Of a DNA stretch of 64,000 nucleotides, positions 54,802-64,000 are shown piece after piece; the first letter of the stretch is position 1, and every line of letters starts with the position of its first letter. The stretch lies in the NCBI GenBank assembly GCA_030867875.1, contig JAOWCC010000655.1:6363083-6427082 (forward strand), given 5' to 3'. Source of the DNA: Actinernus sp. WN-2022 (Eukaryota > Cnidaria > Anthozoa > Actiniaria > Actinernidae). The notes under the pieces are model-generated. The model was not told the origin of the DNA. It did not search any database and saw only the letters and a list, made by a program, of their open reading frames with translations. Both the position numbers and the translations under genes were made by a program.

Positions 54802-56129
54802 AATGCTCCCAACCCATTGAAAAAAGTGAGACATACAACAGCTTGTGGTGTAAAGGGGTTGTGGAATGACGTACTCAGTTTGAGGCACGTATTGCTTTTA
54901 GGTCTAGGTTACCATGGTAACGGGAGCTCACAATCCCTCGTGGGTAAGGTCCTTATGCTGGTGAAAGGCCCCAGGGCTCTCGCGGGGGTCATAATCCCCC
55001 GATCCTTCCCAGGGCGGATTCATAATCCCCCGATCCTTCCCAGGGCGGATTCATAATCTCCCATGGGTAAGGTCCTTATTTTTCTGAAATAAGGGGCACG
55101 ATGCCCCAAATAGCCAATCATGTGAGTCTATGGGGTAAAGGGTGACCTGTACGGGAGCACTTCATCCCAAACCCATCCTTTTATTGTAATATATAAATAA
55201 TCATATATTTTTCCAACTATCAGTTCGAATTCACAAGAATATCCGAGTTTACACATTACATTTCATTGAATCTTGCAATATTGTCAATGGCTAATTGATG
55301 TGTCTTGACACAGTTCATTAACAGCAAATCGATTGCTTATTAACAGTAACTTTGCAAATGGTAAATATTTACAATATAAACTATAGTATTGTTGCCAACA
55401 TATGCATACCCTATAGGCTAATGCCAAATGGGTAATTTAATGTACACATACCAAATTGAACCTAAACTCCAATATGCTAAACTGCAAAGGGGATGGGTGG
55501 GTGGGAAATTTGTATAAACCCGCTTGGCCAAGATATTGCTTTTGACTGAAACAGTGAACTGAAAAGGATGCGGGTTTGAGTGACAGTCACAATTTGTCAC
55601 GAGAGAGCTTCAATGTGATTGGCCAGCTTAAAATAGTGTGCTTGCAGTGGCATGCGATCAGGATGAACTTTAGACGTAAACAAAGGCGGGTTTGGCTTTG
55701 TCGGGCATATATTGCAGATTAGGTTAATATATGGTTGTCACATTAACTTAAATTTATATACAGGTTATAAATTAGCTTTAATGCTCCCAACCCATTGAAA
55801 TAAGTGAGACATACAACAGCTTGTGGGGTAAAGGGGTTGTGGAATGAAGTACTCAGGTTGAGGCATGTATTGCTTTTAGGTCTAGGTTACCATGGTAATG
55901 GGAGCTCAAATCCTCCCCTGAGGGTCATACCTAATCCTTCCCAGGGATTCATAATCCCTCATGGGTAAGGTCCTTATGCTGGTGAGAGGCCCCAGTGCTC
56001 TCGCGGGGGTCATAATCCCCCGATCCTTCCCAAGGCGGATTTATATTCCCCCATGGGTAAGGTCCTTATATTGCCAATCATGTGAGTCTATGGGGCAAAG
56101 GGTGACCTGTGCGGGAGCACTTCATCCCA
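54802..56129. repeat. Pair of about 360-bp direct repeats, possibly a miniature LTR element
   Basis: The blocks 54802-55169 and 55780-56129 are similar in the same orientation. Both start AATGCTCCCAACCCATTGAA, share AGCTTGTGG and AGGTCTAGGTTACCATGGTA, and end GGGAGCACTTCATCCCA. TG...CA borders could be placed at TGCTCCC and TCATCCCA. The 610-bp interior has no gene. Small internal duplications (CGATCCTTCCCAGGGCGGAT) occur in the first copy. No target duplication was found, so a simple segment duplication is equally possible. Confidence 0.6.
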
Positions 56130-56199
56130 CAAAATACACAGAGTGTATGCCCCAAGACGATCCACAAGCATAAATTAAGGGAATTAAAATTAAAATTAT

Positions 56200-58040
56200 C
56201 AGACTAAATACCCGGCTATTGACACATGTCTTGCACTAATTTGCTGGATACTCCCCGTGAAAGCGGACTAGGGCATCTAGTATGTCTCTCGAAACAATCG
56301 GAAGACCATCTGCCTAATGTTTTGATTAGCTAAGACGGGAGGCCTACTGAAGCTGCAGTTGTTGCTGCTCCTATTCTATAGCTGTGACCAGCATATTGGA
56401 ATAGATTGAGCCCTGATAATGAAATAAGCTGTCTGGTTTCTGAGGTCAAAGCCGACTTAGGGGGGGGGGAGGGGGGGGCAGATAGATACTGAAAAAGTGG
56501 CCCGGCGGCATGACCCTGTGCTAGAACCTAGAACATAGTTTTTCATAGCCTTGACCGGACAGATGCGCTCTTTGGTTCTACCTATCAGTATACCAAACAG
56601 CTCATAATCTGAAGGCCTAAGAGGAATGAGCCCGAATGCTGATTCCATATCGGTTTTGGCAAGGAAACATCCTTTGCCACGACTTAAAACACCTTCAATA
56701 ACATTATCGATAGTTATGTACTGCAGGCTAAAGTTTTCCTTAGAAATAAAGTGGTTGATACTGGTGACCCCAGATTTAGGAAATGATAAGTGAAATATTG
56801 TTCTGAACTTATCTGAATGTTTCTTTGGCACTAGTCCACTAGGTGAGACCTGGAAATTTTGGAAGGGTGAGTTGGAGAAGGGACCTGCAACCCACCCCAT
56901 GGCGACCTCTTTAGCTAAATTATCAGTCACAATTTGTGGCTGTGCGAGGGCTGTAGGTAAGTTTTTGGAAAATCTAGCCACGCGGGGCCCTTTATAACCA
57001 ACATCGGCCCCATACCGAAGAGACGAAATTAGCCTAGCTACAAAATCCTGGTCTGGGTGGCCTGAAAGTATGCCTTCTAATTTGATCGTGATAAGAGGGG
57101 TAGGAAGGGGTCCCCTACTTATTTCTACGGGAGTTAGAGCTGGATTTCGACCCCCATGGTCCCTGTCCCTATCCCTGCCCCGCTGCTTTTGCCCAGAGGT
57201 GCAGTCACAGCCGGGGTGGGGACCATTGCACCGGTTACACACGTGTTTGAACCTACATCAGTCTCGGGCGCAGGACCCGTTCTGGTTAAAATTGTGACAC
57301 GTGCCTCTGTGTACGCCCCCTGTTGACACACTGACTTGGGGTCCTTTGGAAAAAAAGGGGGTACTCCTCTCTTAATGCAGCTGGTGCTACCGTAAAAATA
57401 GTAAGCCACAAGTGGGCATCTATCTTTGACCAGACGAAGGATTTGTTCTGACTAGCCTTTTGTCTAAACTTGTGGTCATAAATTGCCCACCAAAGGCCCT
57501 TATGAACTCTCGCAGCATATCTGATTAAGCTGAGGTATTGTAATGTTATTGTGATCGTGTAGGGAACTTATGATAGAAAACGCTCATATAAGTAGTGAAT
57601 GCGGTTGTCCATTGTTCAATATCAGTGAACGGCGATGTCACCCTTTGGTTTTTTGCCACCTTAATTACTGAGTTCTCCAATGACAACACGAGGTTGTCTC
57701 CCTCGTCGTACAGCGAGAGATTGTTTGGCAAAAGCTTAGAAAGCTAAAAAAATTCACCGGACTGGATGTCCTTAACGTAGTTGGCAGGAATGTCCTCGGC
57801 AAGTGTTCCATAGCCTGATGTCTGTAGACATTCATCCCCTGATTGTGGGTTTGAGAGCGCTGGCCACCTGATTGGAGAGTGAAGACGATCTTTGGGATTC
57901 CAGGGTGCTCACTGCGGCACGGACCGCTTCCCTAGCTCCCTCCAGAGTGGCTGCACTGACAGATTCCTCTACGATTTGCTTGATTTAGGCGATTTGTCTC
58001 GGTAAAATCACCGGCTTCAGTTTGGGGGCATGTCGGCGTG
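56200..58040 (-). pseudogene. DIRS-type retrotransposon, collapsed
   Basis: From 58040 down, a broken gag-like part has YGTLAEDIPANYVKDIQSGE, NNLSLYDEGDNLVLSLENS and a Cys/His cluster NGSCARDRCRFKH...CNRCNGPHPGC. The pol frame (57242-56457) reads PTPLITIKLEGILSGHPDQD, GWVAGPFSNSPF, SGLVPKKHSDKFRTIFHLS and FLAKTDMESAFGLIPL, the start of a DIRS-group reverse transcriptase. After YELFGI it jumps to RTKERICPVKAMKNYV, which belongs to the tyrosine recombinase, so RT motifs with the catalytic Asp pair and RNase H are deleted. The recombinase continues to about 56210 with GHSYRIGAATTAASVG and LGRWSSDCFERH; a stop follows LPS. DIRS elements integrate with a recombinase rather than a DDE integrase. 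It is dead. Confidence 0.75.
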
Positions 58041-59025
58041 TTGCTTGTTTCATTTGTTGAAGTTCAATTAATGTACGAGGAGGAGACGTTTGCTACATCA
58101 GAGTCCTTTAAGCGTCGCTGTAGAACAGCTCTTTGCCCCACAGACGGAAGGCCATTCAGGGTGAGTGTGGGAAATATGCTAGTCATGAAGTTGCGAGGTT
58201 TCTTTGTAGTCGTACAAAGTACTTACTTGGGCTGCCTGTGTTCAATTTATGTTTAATTTATACACAAAAGAGATTAAGGCTAGCGTTTGATTATTGCGAC
58301 CAGGGAGCGAGCACCAGCGAGCGGAAAGAAAGAAAATATTGCCCGCTGTCCGCGTGTTAAACCCCCCTCATTGTGGGCTCGTAAACGTGCCATATTTGAA
58401 ATGCTGGAATGCGTTTCGAAAATCGAATCAGCCTGCTTGGAAACGCAACTATTACGCACCAAGAATTCTGAGAAATCCGAGGTATTAAAGCGATCTTCCT
58501 TCTTTTCAGTGTGATGTTGAGCAAAATTCATCAAGTTTTGTATTGTTTGGCCAGATTAGCCGCAGCTTTACTGAGTATTTCTCAAGTGGCTCACTTGCTT
58601 CTTGGTGTAAATGTTAACTGATTACATTTAATGATATAATGATCTGGTTGAAATACTGAAGCGTCCGCTTAATACAGTTTTTTTAACAAAATCTTACAAA
58701 GTGAATGCCTTTCGTTGTCCACACCGCTTAATACGGGTGTCGGCTGAATACAACTAGGTAGTACCCTTTACATTTGATAACAACTATATAACTGTACATT
58801 TTTACTTGATAACTAGAACTTGCGATACCTATACACTCAACTTTAAATTTTCATTGTTTGTTTGTTTACGAAAAAAGGAATTACCTGATGGTCAGTAAAC
58901 TTAAATAATGATCAGAGATTTATCCAGGAATTTAGAATGGGAGGGGGACCAACCTAGTTGGGGGGGAGGGGTTCGTGTTTCAACTAGAGGGGCGTCCTAA
59001 GTATAATTTTGCATTTCTATGCAAT
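58041..59025. other. Non-coding stretch
   Basis: No supported gene. Short open frames around 58130-58530 lie on both strands with no recognisable motif. G-rich tracts occur at 58945-58995 and an AT-repeat near 59030. Confidence 0.4.
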
Positions 59026-62000
59026 TTAAAATATATATATATTCTCAGGGAGGGAAGTCTGGATCCACCCTTGAACAACTAAATGAAGCTTGTTCTGTTC
59101 AAATAGTAAGTGATAAACAAGAGATACGTCTACCATAGTGGTAGCCGTAAAATATGGATGCCTCTTTGTCACACAGGTCGTTTTTGCGTGGTAGTAATGA
59201 GGCTTTTCTTTCATCGCAGTATATTCAAAAGGCTGAAATGGATTGCCTGTGGGGTATTGGTATTTCTCCATATGCTTGAGTATTAAATCTTCGGGGAAGT
59301 TCTTGGAAAGTTCCCCATCACATCCTGCACATTTTCGAATATTGCCATGGCGGAATTCCAACACAAAAGGGTTATAATTGTGGAACGGTTGTATAATGTG
59401 TTGGGGAAGACTGAAATATTCCTGCATCTGCAGCTGTTGTTGCCGTGGCTGATATAGGTAAGGCGTTGGCTGCACTTGTTGTTGTTGCTGCTGTATTTGT
59501 TGTTGCGACTGTTTATGCAGTTGGTGTTCTTGATGTTGAAGCAATTGAGGTGGTTGTGCCTGATATAAGTTGGGTGTTGGCTGTAGTTGATGTTGCAATT
59601 GTGCTGGCTGTGCTTTTGGTTGATGTGGTTGCAATTGTGGTGGCATTGCCAATGCTGTCGACGTTGCGACGACTGTACCTGTGGTTGTTGATCTCCAAGC
59701 ATTGATTGATTGCCGTGGTAACGGATATCAGTTGGTTGCTGTTGAATATGCTGTACATTATCGTCTCATGAAAAACGAACAGTTGAAGGTATTTGAGAGC
59801 ACGCCTGTGACTTTAGTTTCCGAAATTCGGAATCAGTAAATACAACTTGAAATAACAGGTTGCTCTTGTTATTTACACCGAACAGATTGATCAAAGCCCA
59901 TATTATGTGCTTACAAATTTGTCCTTCGTTTGACACAAAGTGTAAGCATTCACAGGACGGGGTGGAGTTTATCATGCATTTGTATGTGTTCCAAACACTT
60001 TTTGACCCTCTCCGCGTACAATCGTAGTTCCGCTTTTTAACGTGACTTCAAAGCAATTGTTGTTGGCATCATACTCAATGTTTCGTGCCTTGATTCTCTT
60101 ACTTTGCTTTATTGCCTTCTCGAGCGACTTAGCAAACATTTTACTTGGTGTTTTTCTTGTTCTGGCTGTTCGCTTTTTGTTCCTTGTTTGAAAATTTTCT
60201 TCAGAACAAGATGATTCAGATTCTGTATCGTATACACTAACATGTTTCTTTTTTGGTCTGCCTTTCTTTTTTGAAATTGTCTTTGGAGGCTCAAAACTGC
60301 AAGTTGGATCAATTGTTCAGTCTTTGTAAGCCTTTTCGACCGCATCTGTACCCACGCAGTGAACAGTGTCAAGGAGGTCAAGTTCTTCCGCCATACGTAC
60401 TGCTTCTCTTTTTTGTTTAGCTACTTCTCGGGAAGCTCTGGAAGCAGCTGAAGGGCCGGAGGCTCCAGTTTTCCCTCCATTTTGGTATTGTTCCCATTGT
60501 TTTTCAACGAGGATGCAATCAGCTGTATCCTCATAAGCTGCTCGCAAAAGTGTTATCTGGCAGCTTCCTCGATGGCTGTAACTAGCATTGACTGCTTCCG
60601 AAAGATTGGCTTGGGGGGAAGACAAGTCGCATTTGAATGCTTTTGCCCAGTGTGTTCTTCTGACATCCCACCACCGAAGACAATTCATTAGCTGTTTCTT
60701 GCCTTCGTTTTTACTATCAGTGTAATTCTCCAATACATTTAAAGTTTCAAAATAAGCAGAGGGCGTGGCTGAATCCATAAGCTGTTTAGCAATTTTTTGT
60801 AACATCGCTTCATGTGTCGTGTGTCTGTTCACACTCTGCATATAGTGAAACTCACAACTAACACTGTTCTTGACAACGTCATCAGGAAAATGTTTGTTAA
60901 TTGAGTTCCAGATCCCTCCTGCTTCGTCAGTCATGATGCCATAAGGATTAAATGATGCCTCTGGATTACCGCTTACTTCCTTTATGACATTGTCCAGTTC
61001 TTGCCAAAAAATGGTTACATATTCCTCTGCCTCGCCTTCCATTGCCATTATGGCTAACTTAACCATTTTTCTGAGAGTCGGGTGGTAAACACTGGCGGTA
61101 AGTGTTGTAAACCCTGGACATCTGTTAACTTTTCCATCAAAATGACTACTCTTTTGAAAGTATCGTATTGCCTTTCCTATCCATGGAAATACCATAAGCG
61201 TGCTTTGAATGCACTTGTTTTGAAAAAAATGAAGGTTTTCCGTTTAGACGACGGTTATTTATTTTGTGAACAAGGAATGCGTCTCGTTGATTGGTCTTTG
61301 CTTTCAATATTTTCAACGCTTCAAAAGAATGTCCATGCAGATTTCCCTCTCGCACTGCCTTCTTTTTAAGATTATGCGTATGCTGTTCGTCAAGAAGACT
61401 TTGAGATATATTGTTTATTTCCTGCCAGGTTTTACCTTCACTGATTGCCTCGACCACACAGTTGACAGACATTTGAACTGGTTTCATCTTCGGATTTCTT
61501 TTGAAAATCGTTTCAATTTTTTTGTCCACATCTTTGTTTCGTCTAGATGTTGGGATACACGAATGAACACCATAATGAAAAACCGTTACTTTTTTATATC
61601 TGTCATGGAATTCCCATATTTTTCTAGCGGTACATTGAACAAATACTCCAGCCATATCACAATGGTTACATTTCATTTCTCGTTTCTGTTTAAAATGGTG
61701 TTGATTTGGCTTGCCGTACTCTCTAATGAAATCATGTGTATTATCACAGCGGTAAGACCCCTTACACTTTTCCAGCCGACGAATCCCATCAAATCCACTT
61801 CTTTTTGATGGCACATACCTTTGCCAATTGCGACCATCCTGAGACGACGCCATACGCTTGTTGGGATGAAATGGCAACTCATATTTCTTTAAACCATCGA
61901 TGTCATAAGGTAGACAGTCATGATTCTTGACTGTTGGAACATCTTTCCACAGTTCTGGTCCAAGTAGACTTTACCGGAAGAAATACGTACATTTGCCTCG

Positions 62001-62786
62001 CTACTGTTTGTAGAGTTTTCTGACATACTGCTTTCGCTGCATTCATTTTCATCGCTACTGTTGTTGGTTTCCAGCGTTGGATACTGCGGCAATATCCGTT
62101 TGATTTGTTGAGACTTGCGGTCACAAGTACCGGTTATCACAACTTCGTCGTCTTCCCCATCTTCAGCTGAATTGTTGGCATCACCATCTTCATCCATTGC
62201 ATTTGTCAAAGAACTGTATCTGTTGTATGTTGCTAAAGCAGGCAATTTACTTGGATTACCTATGTCCTCGGGTTGGACAGGTACATATTTACCTACGACG
62301 TCAAAGCAAAATGTAGTTATTAATATACATTTATTAATATTGACACTTCAGATATTTATTTCTGCAAAATAAAGTTCAGGAAATTTTGAAACAATGTGTT
62401 GGTTGGGCACAATGAGTTTGGTAAGCCAACTATTTCAGTATATTTGGTTGTATTGCCCCAAATAATTATGAAATCATTGAGGATCGTTGGAGTCCATCCC
62501 CTTCGCACCCCCTTCGTAGAGAAAGGAAGCAAAGAAGAAAGTCGGAAACAATTAACTCAAAAAAAGGACTAACAAGAACCAATAGACCAGAAAGACACTC
62601 ACTTTCGTTTAAATTCTTGATTGTGTCAACGTCTAACACAGCATCGTAATGCTGTCCAATCTTTGAAAGGTAGATGGTGCGCTGAGGTGCTTCCTTAGCA
62701 GGACGAATAAGGAGGGTTCTAACATCATCGCCAATCATGTAGAAGACTAAGGCCGAAGTATTTGTCATATTAGCCAAAACATTCAC
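59026..62786 (-). pseudogene. Mutator-like transposase gene with OTU, zinc-finger, DDE, SWIM and Gln-rich parts
   Basis: The 5' exon (62786 to about 62602) ends in a GTGAGT donor and reads MIGDDVRTLLIRPAKEAP and IYLSKIGQHYDAVLD, like the end of an OTU cysteine protease with its catalytic His. The next exon (about 62294-61146) has an acidic linker, then KGSYRCDNTHDFIREYG...CNHCDMAGVFVQC...HYGVHSC, a FLYWCH-like zinc module. A frameshift near 61150 leads to the transposase core: RCPGFTTLTASVYHPTLRK, ASFNPYGIMTDEAGG (catalytic Asp) and CEFHYMQSVNRH. Further down are SGTTIVRGEGQ and a SWIM finger (SCECLHFVSNEGQICKH), a Gln-rich region (59750-59440) and a Cys-containing end (RKCAGCDGELSKN, HYYHAKTTCV). 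Several indels break it. Confidence 0.7.
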
Positions 62787-62788
62787 CT

Positions 62789-63168
62789 AGTGAATACTTT
62801 ATGTTCTACGCTTGTTTGAAATCGTGTAAATGTGACCTTTCCTGACCCATGACCGCGTAAGTAAAAGCCTGGGTCGAAACCTGGGTAGACGTCATCTTGA
62901 CGTCATATAATTAATTCGGCTTTGCAATCATGTGAAGAAATACTCAACGTGTTGACTAAAATGACTTTTTTCTTTACTAACAACTCAAAAACTGTGTATA
63001 TTTTCTATGCATCGATGTTGTTGTGATAAAAAGGCGCCATGGAGAATAATGCATTAATGAGATGACGTCTACCCAGGTTTCGACCCAGGCTTTTACTTAC
63101 GCGGTCATGGGTCAGGAAAGGTCACATTTACACGATTTCAAACAAGCGTAGAACATAAAGTATTCACT
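62789..63168. repeat. Perfect 107-bp inverted repeat with a 166-bp loop
   Basis: The arms 62789-62895 and 63062-63168 are exact reverse complements by eye, from AGTGAATACTTTATGTTCTA inward to GGGTAGACGTCAT. The loop is AT-rich and non-coding. It abuts the 5' exon of the Mutator-like gene, whose first codons start 2 bp outside the left arm. No target-site duplication was seen. Confidence 0.9.
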
Positions 63169-63215
63169 TTAAACCAAATTTGTTTTCACTGAAGTACTCA
63201 AAACGTTTCGGAGGT

Positions 63216-64000
63216 TCATAGGCTATCAAAATTGCAAAAGGGTGATAGGCACTTTAAGATCTCCTCTCTTAACGCAGCGAAGCTTGCCTTTTTACTTGCG
63301 GGGATCTGGAATGCCTGTAAAGACGAGTTAACCTCCATTCCCAAAAACGTAATGCAGTTCACTGGCATCAACACGCACTTCTTGAGACCTAAAAAATATC
63401 CCAGTTGGATCAGAAGCGTACACACAATATATAGGGCGGCTTCAGCAGATTGTTTGCTGAAAACAGCATCCCTCATTGCTATAGGCTTAGACCAATAACC
63501 CTCATTAGTGAAAATTTCACCATTTAGGCGATCGTCTATATAGAGGGAGCAAGCAATCCCCACACTTCTGAAGTAATTTGTTGCTGCCAAACCTATTGTC
63601 TGGTAGACAAAAGGCGAGTTCTTCCAGCCAAATGGGAGAGTTGCGCAAACTAGCCACCAGTCCCCCCATCTGATTCCAAAATACTGCCTAGATTCTTCCG
63701 TCAGAAAAATATGGTCATAACCCGACTTGTCGTCTATTTTAGACATTAGTGAGTCCCGATAAACATAGTGTGGCACATCTCTTAGCTTATCTAATGAAAA
63801 GGGTGTGTTCCCCATCCATAAGTTAAGGAATCTTGCGTCAACGCACAACCTTGGTTTCGAAGGTTCCACGGTCAATGGCAGCACTAGCCTTTGTGGGGCT
63901 ACCTCGCCGACTTTTCCCCATAAACGGACTGCTCCTGTCTGTAGGCGCTCTTCTAAGGTTCTTGAAATAAAATCTGTAAATTCTTTGCACGACCCGTGAT
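63216..64000 (-). CDS. Reverse transcriptase, probably DIRS-like, running past the window end
   Basis: The frame is open up to the last base of the window. It reads SRTLEERLQTGAVRLWG, PSKPRLCVDARFLNLWMGN, LMSKIDDKSGYDHIFLTE, ATLPFGWKNSPFVYQTIG, then SLYIDDRLNGE (catalytic Asp pair), LGYFLGLKKCVLMPVNCITF and LGMEVNSSLQAFQIP. This covers RT motifs 1-6, including V-D-A-R-F-L-N, the K-I-D-D-K-S-G-Y block and L-P-F-G. It ends after CNFDSL near 63216, earlier than a full protein, so the 3' part is lost beside the fold-back at 62789-63168. No protease, LTR or integrase is visible. The L-P-F-G-W-K-N-S-P-F pattern and lack of RNase H make a DIRS/YR-type element the best guess, with moderate certainty. 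Confidence 0.7.
   Translation of the reverse strand, partial: HGSCKEFTDFISRTLEERLQTGAVRLWGKVGEVAPQRLVLPLTVEPSKPRLCVDARFLNLWMGNTPFSLDKLRDVPHYVYRDSLMSKIDDKSGYDHIFLTEESRQYFGIRWGDWWLVCATLPFGWKNSPFVYQTIGLAATNYFRSVGIACSLYIDDRLNGEIFTNEGYWSKPIAMRDAVFSKQSAEAALYIVCTLLIQLGYFLGLKKCVLMPVNCITFLGMEVNSSLQAFQIPASKKASFAALREEILKCLSPFCNFDSL

Noticed and set aside
58130..58534. Several 60-85 residue frames on both strands
   Set aside because: No recognisable domain and no consistent coding signal; probably chance frames between the DIRS and MULE remnants.

Overview
The window reads as the transposon-rich, AT-rich nuclear DNA of an invertebrate animal, most likely an anthozoan cnidarian such as a stony coral or sea anemone. 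This is an inference from the protein families seen together (DUF6589, HIRAN-like, ISL2EU/YqaJ, Harbinger, DIRS, BEL/Pao, Mutator-like and EEP-type LINEs, cnidarian-style kinase and tyrosine-recombinase fragments), from intron-bearing genes and from dense palindromic MITEs. No ordinary housekeeping gene and no clear RNA gene was recognised. Nearly every convincing reading frame belongs to a mobile element, and most carry stops, frameshifts or insertions.

Left third (1-27 kb). An ISL2EU-type element occupies 1-5.3 kb: a DDE transposase on + facing a large SWIM-YqaJ-PHD-PHD-Ulp1 protein on -. It is followed by broken DUF6589 exons (5.7-7.8 kb), a Harbinger transposase split by a LINE (9.2-11.7 kb), a TA-target palindromic transposon split by another LINE tail (14.36-15.41 kb), a gag/LTR remnant (16.3-17.2 kb) and a series of minus-strand multi-exon fragments (17.3-23.5 kb). 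Two of these exons (22.73-23.47 kb) join with matching splice phase.

Middle (27-44.6 kb). A 4.4-kb pogo-like transposon (27.095-31.534 kb) carries a transposase on + and a HIRAN-domain gene on -. It is itself interrupted by a Tc1-like element bounded by two near-identical 276-bp direct repeats. Next come a two-ORF LINE (31.75-36.84 kb) and a second LINE (37.6-44.6 kb) that is split by a BEL/Pao LTR retrotransposon. The BEL element contains a TA-target transposon in its 5' LTR, and that transposon contains a Mutator-like element. Four of these nested insertions can be dated relative to each other because removing the insert and one target-site copy restores a reading frame or matches an empty site elsewhere in the window.

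Right third (44.6-64 kb). Several MITEs are followed by a kinase fragment next to a tyrosine-recombinase fragment, another Harbinger pseudogene, a 2.1-kb TTAA-flanked fold-back element, a Myb/SANT-like pseudogene with a poly-Gln tail, a pair of long direct repeats, a collapsed DIRS element, a Mutator-like gene with OTU, zinc-finger, transposase and SWIM parts, a perfect 107-bp inverted repeat, and a reverse transcriptase that runs off the window end.
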